A program made the position numbers and the translations under genes. The notes beneath the pieces are model-generated. The model was not told where the DNA came from. It made no database searches and saw only the letters and a program-made list of their open reading frames with translations. Of a DNA stretch of 64,000 nt, positions 42,209 to 53,582 are shown piece after piece. Numbering within the stretch: position 1 is the first letter of the stretch; every line of letters begins with the position of its first letter. The stretch comes from Apiosordaria backusii (lineage: Eukaryota; Ascomycota; Sordariomycetes; Sordariales; Lasiosphaeriaceae), in assembly GCA_030549205.1 (NCBI GenBank), contig JAUKTV010000015.1:124001-188000 (forward strand). The letters run 5' to 3'.

Positions 42209-42580
42209 AAGCAAAGGGTGTTGTAATAGGCAATGACAAGCTTCAGATCAGGTGTATAATGACTGACGACTGATTTTGTATTGGAATATCAAACGGTTCA
42301 TATTGCCAAGGACGTGTAGTTCTTATGGTTGTACCCCAGCCAGAGAATAACGAGCTGTGCCACTGGTGGATGATTAAAGGCGCGTCTTCATTTTGTCAGG
42401 CCTCCAATAGTTAGGTACCTAGGTATATTAAAGTGAACACATCGACATTACACAAACGTATCTTTAAAACAAACAGCGCCAAAACGCCAACGCTTCGTTA
42501 ACATCCGGGTGGCGAACAAGGCTTGTGGCTTAGACGCAATGCACGGTTCCGGCCTCACTGTCTCGCCAGAAACGAGCCGA
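42209..42580. other. Intergenic between convergent polymerase kappa and TRK genes
   Basis: This is 3' flanking DNA with a 10-bp palindrome TAGGTACCTA at 42412-42421, a short sequence common in such genomes. No gene was seen. Confidence 0.45.
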
Positions 42581-44940
42581 CTAGGCCTCGCTGCTGACCC
42601 TACGGTTGACCATCATGCTTCTTCTAATCCGGTGGTCCTCCTCCTCCTCCTGCTCTAGCTCCTCCCCGGGCAGACGAACGGCCCTGTCAAGGGCGACGGG
42701 TAATCCCCTGTGTCGACCTCTCAGCATGACTGCGCATAAGACAAGCTTGGAAGCAGGATGCCACCCGCCACAGAAGCTATACGAGTCGTATGGTACTCCG
42801 ACGCTGATGCCCACACAACCATAGGCCGAAACTACCTCGAAAATAACATTGAAGACGCTGAAATTGACAGGATCGGCCATGAAATTGCTCGTATTAATGG
42901 TCATAATGACCAAAATCGCAAGTCCCCTAACGACAAATTCGTTAGCAAATTCGGCTCAAACTCACTCCCTCGGGAGTTATCAGAGCACAGGACAAAGGAA
43001 TTTGTCGTACAGCCACCAGACGTCGTGAGCCAACTGTCCATGAATCTGCTGGCTGATGAAACTGATGCGTGACTCAGGCCGATGAAGGGATGAAGGCGGC
43101 CTAGCCCCCACCCCATGCCATGTTACCGTCCGGCTTAGTGCTCGGTGTAGGACCGACATGCCACCTTGGCCATGCCAGTCCTGATGAGCTAACCTGCTGG
43201 GTGGTTGTCCCTCGTGCGTGGGGTCTGCAGGAAGACGCTGTTCAGGGTCCACACCAGAGATATCATCTTCAACGTAGATACCAAGAGAGCGCTCCTCGTA
43301 GACATTCGAATGCCGCATTGTAATCACCACTGGGTACACTGAGATGTACATCATGATCACATACAAGACCTGCAGTCCGATGTACACGGATGGGATAGGG
43401 ACGACGTAGAAACCGCCCGATCGTACGGCTTGGCCCGAGATCAGTATGGTGACGAGAAAGTGATGTAAGAGAAGGTTACCTCCAACTTACCAATCGCTTG
43501 GAAGAGTCCATCAAGAACGCGTGAGCCTGGAGGTATACTTTCAATGGCTGGGTTACCGATATTGAGAACCTCAAAAGCAACCCAGTCGATGCTGTTCAGT
43601 AGGACAAGCATGAAAAGTAACCACCAGGTGGCGCGGGCGGGAAAGAGATTCGTATAAACGCGGCGCGGATACTGAAGAATAAACTTCAAGGTATCCTTGA
43701 GAGTGCCATACTCGTCCTCTTGTGTTGCCAGGACTAGGAATCTCAAGAGAGCCCAAACAATGAGCCTCAAAAAAATGGGATATGCCGTGTTTCCGGCAAG
43801 AATCATGAGTCCCATGGTGATAAGAACAAAGTAGGAATTCTGAAAGGGAATCATGTTGGCATCTAGGAGGGACATGCCTGAATTATTGAAAGCCGAGGCA
43901 CCGTTGAAGATTCCCAGCCACCAAGGATGTATGCCATTTCTCAGTGGCGGTCCGGGCTGATTTCTATTGATCCAAGCACCCAGAGCGAGACAGCCGAGAA
44001 GTTGCCAGAGGATGAAATAGACTGGCACGATAAGAGAAAGTACCTTGAGCGCACGATACTCGCAGCCACCGAGATGCTCCCGTTCTTCTCTCGTCAAGTC
44101 GTGAAACTGAGCGTTTCTGCTACTGGCACGATGTGCGAGAAAGTTTCGCATGCTGAATTCACGCTTTCCACCCTCGGCTGGCCTATCATGCGCAACACCG
44201 TTTCGATGGACTGGCTGGTTATCGAGTGGGGTATGTTGTGCCGCTGTTGATGTGGCATGAATCTCATTGTGAGCTCCTGTGTTCGGCCGATGGGGTTCAG
44301 CAAAGACAATGTGAGCTGGGTTCACAGGCAACTCTTGGGAAGCTCTGTTGTTGTTGCCAGTATTCGGCCTGCTAGACGCAGGAATGCCGTCGTCTGATCC
44401 GAGGCGACCCACCTGTGGGCGCAAGATATGCTGGTTGTCCACTGAACCTAGTCTGTAAGCCACGGTTCGGGGTTGTGTCGAATGTGATGAGAGCGGCCGC
44501 CGAGACGAGAGAAAGCGCGGTAACCTGGGTAAACTGAGTGCGCTTCCTCCGTGGCTCGCCTGGAGGACGTCCCGGAAGCATTGCTCAAATGCATGTTTCC
44601 TTGCCACGACGGTCCATATAGATACCCAGATGGAACTGCCGAATATGATCAAAAGAAATAAAAGCGTCTGCTGCCACGTCGCCATTTGGCTCAAGTTGAC
44701 TGTGTTGAGCCCGGCCTCAGTCATGGCGGATACGACAAGGAACAAGCTGTCGATATAGCTTATGCTCCAGGCTGGATTTGAAGACGCCCAGAAGATAAGT
44801 GATGAAACCAGGCAAACAGAGATGAAGTAGGCATAGTGGATCGTGATGAAGTTCAGCGGAGGGAGCCAGCAACGACAACGAGAGATAAGGGCCATGACCC
44901 TGGGGTTCTTTTGTGCAAACCCATCCTGTCGGAGCGCCAT
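42581..44940 (-). CDS. TRK-type potassium transporter
   Basis: Plasma-membrane K+ uptake protein of the TRK/HKT family. Exons: 44940-43491, 43428-43194, 43100-43011 and 42926-42581, giving 706 aa. The introns of 62, 93 and 84 bp include a weaker second one (GTTAGC donor; another in-frame acceptor is possible). P-loop and helix signatures: LPPLNFITIHYAYF and SAMTEAGLNTVNLSQM near the N-terminus, a long hydrophilic intracellular loop, GASAFNNSGMSLLD, AIAVRSGGFYVVPI restored by splicing, the joined ISQQIHGQLAHDVWWLGLAI, VFNVIFEVVSAYGCVG and RGRHRGLPVALDRAV. The start is uncertain: Met at 44940 has A at -3, and one at 44895 is possible. The C-terminal exons are split so that the last third is missed by simple frame scans. 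Confidence 0.85.
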
Positions 44941-45697
44941 GATTTGAGAAGCCAGTAGCGAGGGCCAACGGCAGCAAAAGTGGTCCGGTCGCGATGCGAG
45001 ACCCAACCCACATCACCCCCAATGTGGTTGAGATCCTCGAGCGGCTGTTTGTCTACGCGTAATGGTGATCCATGGAAATGAAAATTGACTGTTCGTGATG
45101 TTGAGTATGGCAGAGCTCGGATGAAAGCTGGGTCAAGCCTCGAAGATGCTTATCCACATCGTGGTGGAGCGGTTGTTGTGGGCAAACTCTAACGGGCAGG
45201 CGCAGCCGCCGTTCAGGAACGGGCAACGGTGCTGCATGGACTTGGTCAGTTATTCGGACAGAGAGCCATCAGCTTATCTAGCCTCAAACGGCTGCCATAG
45301 CTATTCAATCTGCAGACTCCGGTTAGGATTTGCATCCTACGCACGGGTGGAAGTCGTTATGCATTACCTTTGTGATAATATTTTTTAACTGGTTAGCTGG
45401 AACAACAATCAAAGTCTCCCGCAACCAGGCGGAGTCATTCATCTGAGTGAACAAAGACAGCGGCAATCTCGTCTGCCCGGGCAATTTTGACAAATATTGG
45501 TACGCTCCTTTCACATATACATTGACACGACAGCGGTAAGCTCAAGATGTGATCAACGTTTTTTGAGCACTGCCAAAGACAAAAACACAAACAAAACCCT
45601 GGGGACGATCGACGAGCATTGCCGGCACTCAACAGACTCCTTATTTGTTTCCGGGACTCTCAGAGTATGTACAAATCGTTTTAAAGACAAAAATCTC
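44941..45697. other. Intergenic between TRK and FKBP genes
   Basis: This holds the TRK promoter and the 3' flank of the FKBP gene. Small frames overlap on both strands and none is supported. Confidence 0.45.
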
Positions 45698-46503
45698 CTA
45701 AAGCTCGTTGTGCTCCTGGGTATCATCGGTGTCAGCAATGATCGTCTCGACGACCTCGGCCGCCTGCTTCGCGGCGCTGGCTACCTTCTCGGCAACCTTC
45801 TCGGCAACCTTCGCGCCTGCCGAGGACTCAGGGGCCTCGGTGGATGACTTGGTAACAATTGACTCGGGCTTTGGTACGCCCTCGATGCCAACCAATTCCG
45901 TTTCGAAGACTGCAGTGTTGAAACGGGACAAGTCAGTGACTGAACCAATGCGAGAGAACGAGAGAAGAGAAGCCGATGACGCACCAAGGGTAGATCCAGC
46001 AGGAATAGGTCCAACGTTGCGGTCACCGTAACCATAGCTTGGGCCAATGGTCAGCGTCCGCTTCTCGCCGATGCACATATCAAGGAGACCCTCGTCCCAA
46101 CTACGTATTCGTCGTTAGCGCCACCTTTGTTCGCCATTGCAGTCCAACTGATTAGGCATACCCCTTGATGACCATGCCGGCTCCCAGCTTGAAGCTGAAG
46201 GGTGACTGGCGGTCATAGCCTGAAGCACACATTGTTGTCAGCTTCCATTCGCTTCGTCCGAGAAATGTCGACGTAGATCAACGCGGGCGACAAAGACGGC
46301 GGGCAAACATGGGACTAACTCGAATCGAACTTCTCGCCATTCGACTTCAGGGTGCCCTTATAGTGAACATTGATCTTGTCGCCCTTCTTGGTTACGCGGT
46401 CGCATTCAACGGGGAGTGTGACATCGATCTTGAGGTCGTCGGAGGCGAGAACGCCGACAGCCGCTGAGGCGAGCAGAGAAAGCGAGAGCAACAGGCCTTG
46501 CAT
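45698..46503 (-). CDS. ER-lumenal FKBP-type prolyl isomerase
   Basis: Peptidyl-prolyl cis-trans isomerase of the secretory pathway, similar to Neurospora FKBP22 and yeast Fpr2. Four exons: 46503-46320, 46219-46162, 46100-45985 and 45909-45698 (introns of 100, 61 and 75 bp), giving 189 aa. A signal peptide covers about 1-20 (MQGLLLSLSLLASAAVGVLA). The FKBP domain shows KKGDKINVHYKGTL, FDSSYDRQSPFSFKLGAG, VIKGWDEGLLDMCIGEKRTL, YGYGDRNVGPIPAGSTLVFE. A 75-residue extension rich in Ala/Glu/Lys (KVAEKVAEKVASAAKQ, likely helical) follows and ends HNEL, an HDEL-like ER retrieval signal. The retrieval signal plus signal peptide places it in the ER lumen. Confidence 0.95.
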
Positions 46504-48484
46504 CGTGAATGCTGGGCGGAGAAGCAAGCAGTGTTAGAAAGACAATTCAGCAACAGGGCATCAAGGTGGGCACGAACAAGTTGGTATTTTTGGTGGTTGT
46601 ATTTACCAAAAGCTGTCTTGGTTTGAAGGGGATATCTGGCCAGCTGGTCAATTGACAGCTCCAACCCCAAGCTGTGTCGTGGCAACCCACTACAGCATCG
46701 CTGACGAAATGACCCCACACCTAATGTCTGCCAAGCGAAACTTGTGTTGCTCCCGTCCCCCTGGCCATCTCAAACTTCCAGCATCGAACAAGCATCGAGC
46801 ATTCAGCGACCTCTTTTGGTGATGGCCTCGATTTTTTGCTCCCAAGTTTGCCTTTTTTTTGTCTCTTGTGACGGCAATGCCGTCCTGTGGTCCGCGAACC
46901 ACTGAAGTGCTCTGCCACTCAATTCACAAGTAGCCAGCCAGGCATACCCGCTTACGGCCCCACAAGCCAAGGGTCATCGAGGCGACGAGGCGCATTGCAC
47001 CACGAACAAAGACCATCTCACTCGCGAATTGCCGCAACACCATACTTCGATTCTGGCCCGGTTTCTGGAGCCAAATGATGTTTTGGCGGGTGTGTCTGGA
47101 GCTAGAAGTCACCGGTGATTTCTTGGGGGCCATGCCTAGGTCGAAATGACTGCGCCTGTCGATAAATGCCCAAAGTCCTCGGAGAGCTTGGCAACAAGCG
47201 CATCAAAGATTAAGAGAGCAAAGGAGAGCAACAAACCTCACCGAAAGTTGAGACTCCCGTCGCCTTTTGAGGCAATGACCCCCTCAACACCCCTAAGGCA
47301 CTCCCCTGGGCTTTCGCGCAAGTCATTTTGCTGGGCTTCACTCATGAATTACCACCTGGATCGCCAATGAGTCACGCTTCCAGCCCCGAGGTCGTCAAAC
47401 TCAGTAGTTTAAACTCGAGCCATAACCTCAAGGCACCAGTGTCGACTGCGCCGTATTAGCCCCCAGGACTTTCAGGCAGCGAACGACTCACAAGATCAAA
47501 AGCGCCCCCGAATTTCAGGGTCTTGTCTGAGGCATACGCAGACAGAAAGCATCGATACCAACGCGTCAATCACTAACCGCTGCCAGGGGTCTTGTGCCTG
47601 GTTACGTAGGTTACGATGTCTGGCATTCGCAACAGCGGCAAGGCCAAGCTGCCTCACGCTCCTGGCCCCCAGAACGCAGACGTACGTACCTTCATACGAA
47701 TGCGCATACTATGAGGGTGCCCACAACTTCGCCAGTTCAGCTGACCGAGCCTTAAACTGAAGTCCTGAGGGCAGTGAGACGTAGGACTCTACCCGCCAGG
47801 CCTTACGCCCTGCCAGGATAGTTGCGAATCACGGGTTTTCTCCCGCTACCACCGTCGATGCGGTTCTGGCGGCGCAAACTGTACCCGTTGCAAAAGTACC
47901 TTCGGAGACCCAAGAAATTCCATGCAATATGCAGTTCAGCTGCAGGTCCGGCTCTCATAACACCCCGCAATGGCCGACGACAAAGGAGCTGTGCCCCACC
48001 ATCGTCGTCAATTTTTTTGTTGACATGGATGACCGCCCCCCTGGACCCTTTTGACTCACGCACTCAAACTGGACGATCCACTTTGAATAGGTTCCTAACA
48101 AGATAAGCGATGAATACAAGGCAACAAGTACTTACCTGGGCCATGATACTTGGCCTTGCGGTCTGCCTGGGGTTCAACATCTCCTTCACCGAGCGCTGAG
48201 CACCGCCCTGGTATGATGCCTTGTCTTTCAGTCGCCTCCTGACTGGGGGCACACATTCGGTCCAGCTCAGGCCGTCAGAAATATGTGGTGTGGTTCGCTT
48301 TTAGTCTTTTCCTTTTCTTTTATATATATCTCTAGTCTCTGCTTTGTTGCCCAATGCCAGTCTTGATCAGTCCATCACTCAAGAGCTCATCAGCTTGAAC
48401 GCAACTCCCCAACTACCACATAATATCCTTACACACTAGATACTCTTGCGAGGAGCCTCTCCACTCTTGCAGGCTATTGTTGCC
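46504..48484. other. Intergenic, 2 kb, with one possible short exon
   Basis: No gene is supported with confidence. An ATG at 47617 opens MSGIRNSGKAKLPHAPGPQN, which runs into a GTACGT donor-like site near 47680. This could be the first exon of a small spliced gene, but I could not find a convincing continuation. Frames on both strands at 47803-48106 overlap and look random. Confidence 0.35.
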
Positions 48485-48905
48485 ATGCCTTCTTATCACG
48501 GATCCAAAGACAGCAGTGCCGTTGTTCACCAGAACCCCAGCCGCTCCTCGTCAACATACTATTCGAGCAAAACCTCCTCCAGCAGTCGGTCATCTAGCCA
48601 CTCTACCTATTCACACGCGGGAGACTATACCATGGACTACACTACTTCATCTGGAACTTACGGCCACGATCAGGCCCAGTACCGATCCCCTTATGCAAGT
48701 GAGTTGTCACTGCCCCGTTCTCGTGCCGATCACAATGCTAACCAATACCATAGAGGACTACAATGTTGATGTATCAAGACACGGTAGCACTGTCGTTATC
48801 AACCATCACCGTCCCAACCCCAGCACAGACGAACCCAGGGCTTCGGATTCTCGTGATGCGCGTGTCTCCTATATTGGCAAACACAAGGACAACAGGCGCA
48901 AGTAG
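48485..48905 (+). CDS. Small Ser/Tyr-rich protein
   Basis: Unrecognised 121-aa protein from exons 48485-48698 and 48754-48905 (55-bp intron with a good GCTAACC branch site). The N-terminal half is almost entirely Ser, Tyr, Thr and His (SSSTYYSSKTSSSSRSSSHS). The second half is hydrophilic and basic (STVVINHHRPNPSTDEPR, ending KHKDNRRK). There is no signal peptide, membrane helix or Cys motif. The clean intron and the in-frame stop right after a Lys-rich tail support a real gene, though the protein is probably disordered. Pyrimidine-rich DNA and TATATATAT precede it (48300-48330). Confidence 0.6.
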
Positions 48906-50232
48906 AGCAGCCGAGAATCAAGCCGGTCTAAATGTCGGTGATAACGGTCACAGAGCCTCTAATTGCATGTAACGGGCGTTCTTGGGTGGGTTTTTTGGGC
49001 ATTTTCATGGGGTATTGTAGGATATTTGGGATGGGTTTCTAGGAATCAACATTGTTCGACGCTTCGTTGGATAGGGCGTTTCACTATTAGATCATGGGAT
49101 GTTGTTGCGATCCAGAGAAGGGACAACCTCAACAGCACCTTTTTCTCCATTTACCTTAGAGCTTGGGTTAAACTGCTATAAAACATAAATGAGAGCATCA
49201 AAGCCCCAGATTTGAGATTTGCCGTTTGAAAGTTCCACCTATCCGTCTCCAATCATGTTTGCAGTCTTTGGTCCCTCGAGAGTTTAGTCCGTACTTTTGA
49301 AACCACGTCAAGCCTTTGGCCTCTTTGTCTTACAGTTTGCACTATCTATGTAAAATAGGCGATCTTGCTGTGCCAACTAAATGGCTCTTTCACCACGGAC
49401 TGGGCTCTAGGGCGTGAAGTACGAAGGGAACTCAATGAGTCATGAGCAAGAAGTAGACGGAATCCGAATGTTCACGAAGCAAAAAGAAGAACCGTATGGG
49501 TTGAATACCATATCAAATAAACAGCCAATAATGTCTCGATCTCGGGTGCTGTGCCGCTTGGCTCTTGGATTTCCAAGTGCCTGCACGACACATCACGGGC
49601 ATGATGTGTGGCGCATGACATGGACCAAACACCCAGCCTTCACCAGCCGATAGACTTCCTGGGCAATTGGAATTATAATACACAGTCATGAAAGTGGAAT
49701 TCTCAGTGGGCATCCTCCAAGAAGTACATGCACAGCAAGTAGGGTTGCTGTGTGCTGGCCTTGCAGATGGCATTTCCAAATGGCAGATTCAACCACTTAC
49801 ACATCGCCTGCCTAGACCTGCCCAGTCGCCCAAGTACCCACGAGCTGAGCTACAGTACAGAGATAGGGTGTACACTTCTGTGAGTTGGGAGAAGGGAATC
49901 CAAGGGTTCGACTTCTCGATCTCAGGGTCAATTTGAATGCCTCTCGCAGCCCTATCCCCGCACTGAGATCCCGTGTATGGATCATGGGCAAGATGTCGTC
50001 TCCTAGTAAAGGCACCTGGACAGCCGTCATTAAGGTGGTGGGTGGTTGAAGCCAAGGGCAAATCAGAGAGCATTTATGAACGCAAAAGTCAAACCCCAAT
50101 CAGTCCCAGTCCCAAACAAATCCCGTGTACTCCATCTCCGTGTTCATCGCTACTTGTAAAGACCAAAAGTACCATCCTGGAAGCCATCCATCCATCTAAA
50201 GAAGACGCCATCCAATCACGGCTCCGCTCTCC
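48906..50232. other. Intergenic, 1.3 kb
   Basis: This is the 3' flank of two convergent genes. Frames at 49414-50099 overlap on opposite strands and show no features; nothing is called. Confidence 0.45.
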
Positions 50233-50751
50233 TTACGCACCACCCTCCCGCTTGGCATACTCGTCCTCAATCGCCTCAGCATACTTGTCCTCGGGCGAAC
50301 GTGGATCCTCGTGGATGATGTGTTTCTCCAGGACTGCCTCGGGCGCAGGGCGATGGGCAATCTTTTCGTTGAGGGAGTCGGCACGCATCTGCTTCTCGAG
50401 CTAATGTCGGGCGATGATGATTAGCTACCAGTATTTTTGATTATACAGTTTTTGGGTACTTTGAGAAAGCGCGAAACGGACCTCTTTCTGTTGGGCTTGG
50501 ATGGCTGGCGCCGCAGTGGATGCGGGAAGGATGTTTCCTAGCAAGCAAGCGGGTCAGGTCATGACTGCTACAGGACGATCTCCAGAAGTAGGGTTGGAGG
50601 TTGTATTACTGTTGATAAGCTCCTGGCGATCTGGGCGATGTGTCAGGTGGTGCTCGAGCGAGTTCTTCCTCGCTTGGTTGGGCCGGCTGGGCGAGATGGG
50701 AGTCTCATCGACGTTGGCTTGGCTTACGACATCTGCATCTTTGTCGGCCAT
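50233..50751 (-). CDS. RPEL-repeat protein
   Basis: Small protein with two RPEL motifs, the G-actin-binding repeat known from animal MRTF and Phactr proteins. Three exons: 50751-50610, 50537-50482 and 50400-50233 (introns of 72 and 81 bp), giving 121 aa. The first repeat is RKNSLEHHLTHRPDRQEL followed across the splice by INRNILP. The second is RADSLNEKIAHRPAPEAV followed by LEKHIIHEDP. The N-terminus (MADKDADVVSQANVDETP) is acidic and the C-terminus (SPEDKYAEAIEDEYAKREGG) charged and helical. The first splice creates the NRNILP ending that the family expects, supporting the model. In filamentous fungi the partner is not known to me; actin binding is inferred from the motif. Confidence 0.85.
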
Positions 50752-51390
50752 ATTGATGGAGGCTTCGTTTGGAATTGTTTTGACCAACGGTTGGTGTATT
50801 GTGTTGAGCAGAGGTAAAGTTGAATGAAACTGGTGCAACTAAACCAAACAAGTGCGGGGGACCATGTCGGCTTTTGTACCCTCCATCGCTCTCTCATCAA
50901 CAAGAGCATCCCATTCCTCGTCTCCTGTCGAGGCGGGGAACAACAGGTGATTGGACAAGCGGAAGGGGCAGCGGGGACAAACAAGCAGCTGCTATCCTTG
51001 ACAGGGTAACAATGACGCATGACGAACACCCCGCAACAGGGTCCCTTGTCCCGCCTCCACGTCTCTGCCATGGTGTGTGCAGAATGTCATGAATACCCAA
51101 TGCGAAAGAGAGCAGATTCAGCTACGTATCATCAGATTTCCGAGTTAACGGGTGGCATGAAGGCGCTTTTGGCCTGCTATGTATTACTGCTTCCATCTTC
51201 TGCCTACCTTCCCCGGCCTAGTAGCTTGTATATAATGCAACAGAAGGATTGAAGGATGCGGCCAGCACAGCCTAGCAGTGCATACAGAAGCTTATGTGGG
51301 GCCCGAGGGGCATGGCAGCTTTAACCCCAAACTTCTTTACATTGCTCCAACGTGTGAAATGTTCATCAATACAACCAACTCTAGCTGATC
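50752..51390. other. Divergent RPEL/TLDc promoter region
   Basis: A 0.64-kb divergent promoter. No repeats or credible genes were seen. Confidence 0.45.
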
Positions 51391-53299
51391 ATGGGCCAAA
51401 CGCACTCAGACGAAAAACGAGCCCCTCCGTCTCGAGAGGAGGTGGCTAAAGTTTTGGTAAGTACTAAAACCATCCTCTTGTGTGTAAATCACTAGGCTAA
51501 TCGCTCTCTGGAAGGCCAACAAGTTTGCCGATAAATGTTTCACCTCCCTTGAACTCTACTCATTCAAGGAAGTCTTCAAGAGTCTCGCAGACCTGGAACA
51601 GAATGTCCGCCATTTGAAAGAAGATACCATTACGCGATTTCTTGAGATTCCCGATGTTCTGGGTGTTTCTCCGGTTATTTTCCAAATGGTATCATATATC
51701 GGCGCTTTTCCCTTCTTGCGAGATGCCCCTGCGGTACTGGGGTTGGAAGAAATGGTCATGGTCATCACCATCATGACGGATCGGTACCAGCGGGTACTAG
51801 CAAAGGGTGCTGCGGATAGAAGGAAGCTATTGTTCAAGAGCTTGGCGGTATATGACCGCAAGCTGTCAGGCCCTACCAGCAATGACAAATCACCAGTCGC
51901 CAACGGCCCAGAGGCACCAGCCGCTTCCTCACATGCGTCTGGTTTCGCTGTCGACGTTGCAGGAGACGACGAGGATGAACTGGGCTACGACGATGAAGAT
52001 GAGCTTGTTCTTGCTGCCTTTGACTCTCTGGATTATGTCAATGTTTACAAGCACGGAGATGGACCTTCGGCTGACAGTGCCATGATTCCGGCAGACAACT
52101 TCAGAAAGATCATCATGCTGCTACTTCTGGTTGCCCCGCTAGGCGCCCAGGAGAGCCTGTCGTCATATTCGAACCGTGTTGTAGGGGAAGAGTTAGAACA
52201 ATTGACGGTCGCCGCCAACTGTATAGTCGCTTCTTTTCTCGACGTGGAGCAGTCCCCGGGCATCAAATTTCCTCGGTTCAACGCAATCATCCCCGTTTCA
52301 ATGCCCTTCATATTCAGTGGATTCACCCCTTTGTTTGAACACTTCTTGTTCTCTAAGACTCTCGACTTCCATAAGCACATTGGCGATAAACCAGAGGCGT
52401 CTACTCTCCCACCAGAGCTGGTTCAGCCCCTTTTACAGGACAAAGGCTCCATTTTAAACCTCAGTATCATGTCGCAGCTTTCTTTCTTCATCCCCGGGGA
52501 ATTTCTTTTTCGTAAACTACGCTTGTTGTACTCGGGGGATGAAGATGGGTTCAGCATGGGCAGCTTCGAAACGAAGGTCTTCAACTGGAGAGCCCCGACC
52601 ATCCTATTAGTACATGGGACCTGTCTGCCAGATGAAACTCAATACAGAACGACAGGGGCGGAGACTGCGTTCCTGTCAACGCTCCCTCCCAGGCGATTCC
52701 CGTCTGGAAACCGCGGCACTGGCGAAAAAGTAACATTTGGAGTGTACCTAAGTCAGCCCTGGAGACACACGCACCGGGAATGCTTTGGTGATTCGGATTC
52801 ATTACTGTTTCAGCTCCAACCCATGCATGATGTCTTCCGTGCATCAACGACCTACAAGGACTATGCCTCCTTCATGAAACCCTCGGCCTCTACTCCCCTT
52901 GGGGGCGTCTCATTCGGGTGCCCGCCACCTCAACATACGCAGACCTACCGCAGGTCAAGCATCATACCGGTTGGGCCTGTGTCCCTGGTCATGGACAGCA
53001 GCTTTGAGTTTGGTTGTTTTACGCATAACTACACCTCGCGTGGCGGCAGTGCATTCCAGGGCAGCGCAGCCAGAAAGTTTGACTTTCAAGACCGCTTCGA
53101 GATCTCGAGTCTCGAGGTATGGGGCTGCGGCGGTGATGAGGAAGCTAAACATCAAGCCGAGCGATGGGCTTGGGAGGCTAGGGAAGCCGAGGCAAGACGA
53201 AGAATCAACCTTGGCACCGGCGATATCGAGGCTGACCGTGCCCTATTGGAGATGGCCGGTCTTATCGGAGGGAATCGAAGCGGCGGGAGTATGATGTAG
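51391..53299 (+). CDS. RTC5: TLDc-domain protein, RTC5-like
   Basis: Homologue of yeast Rtc5, a TLDc protein linked to the vacuolar V-ATPase. The exons are 51391-51456 and 51515-53299 (58-bp intron), giving 616 aa. The first exon encodes MGQTHSDEKRAPPSREEVAK, whose MGxxxS start is a classic N-myristoylation signal, so membrane attachment is likely. An EF-hand-like helical N-terminal half follows (FTSLELYSFKEVFKSLAD). The TLDc domain runs from about residue 340 (SQLSFFIPGEFLFRKLRLLY), through APTILLVHG and KVTFGVYLSQPW, to SLEVWGCGGDEEAKHQ near the end. The first exon is easy to miss because it is only 66 nt. Confidence 0.9.
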
Positions 53300-53582
53300 A
53301 CGAGACGGAAGCCGTGATCATGGCACACTAAATACTGCAGAGGCGAGATAGACAGCGTATAATACAGTATATTTTTAAAGCCCAACCTAACCGGTTTGAA
53401 ACCTGTGATCGAAGGTACATTCTCATCAGCGGTATGGAAAGAAATGATGATGCATAGTGAGAAAACTTGATCTCCTCACTACCCAAACAATGCAACTTCC
53501 CGTAGATGGAGCAGTTTTCATAGATATCTTACATGGACCGAGATGGCAGCTTCCATATCGGCCGTTCCCAGTCGCCTCTTGA

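Noticed and set aside
42412..42421. Palindrome TAGGTACCTA
   Set aside because: A short, low-information palindrome that is common in this type of genome; no symmetrical context beyond 10 bp.
42758..43072. 104-codon plus-strand frame
   Set aside because: Covers the opposite strand of the last two TRK exons and intron, which are supported by clear family motifs.
49414..50099. Several 80-95 codon frames on both strands
   Set aside because: Mutually overlapping and without any motif; typical of random frames in intergenic DNA.
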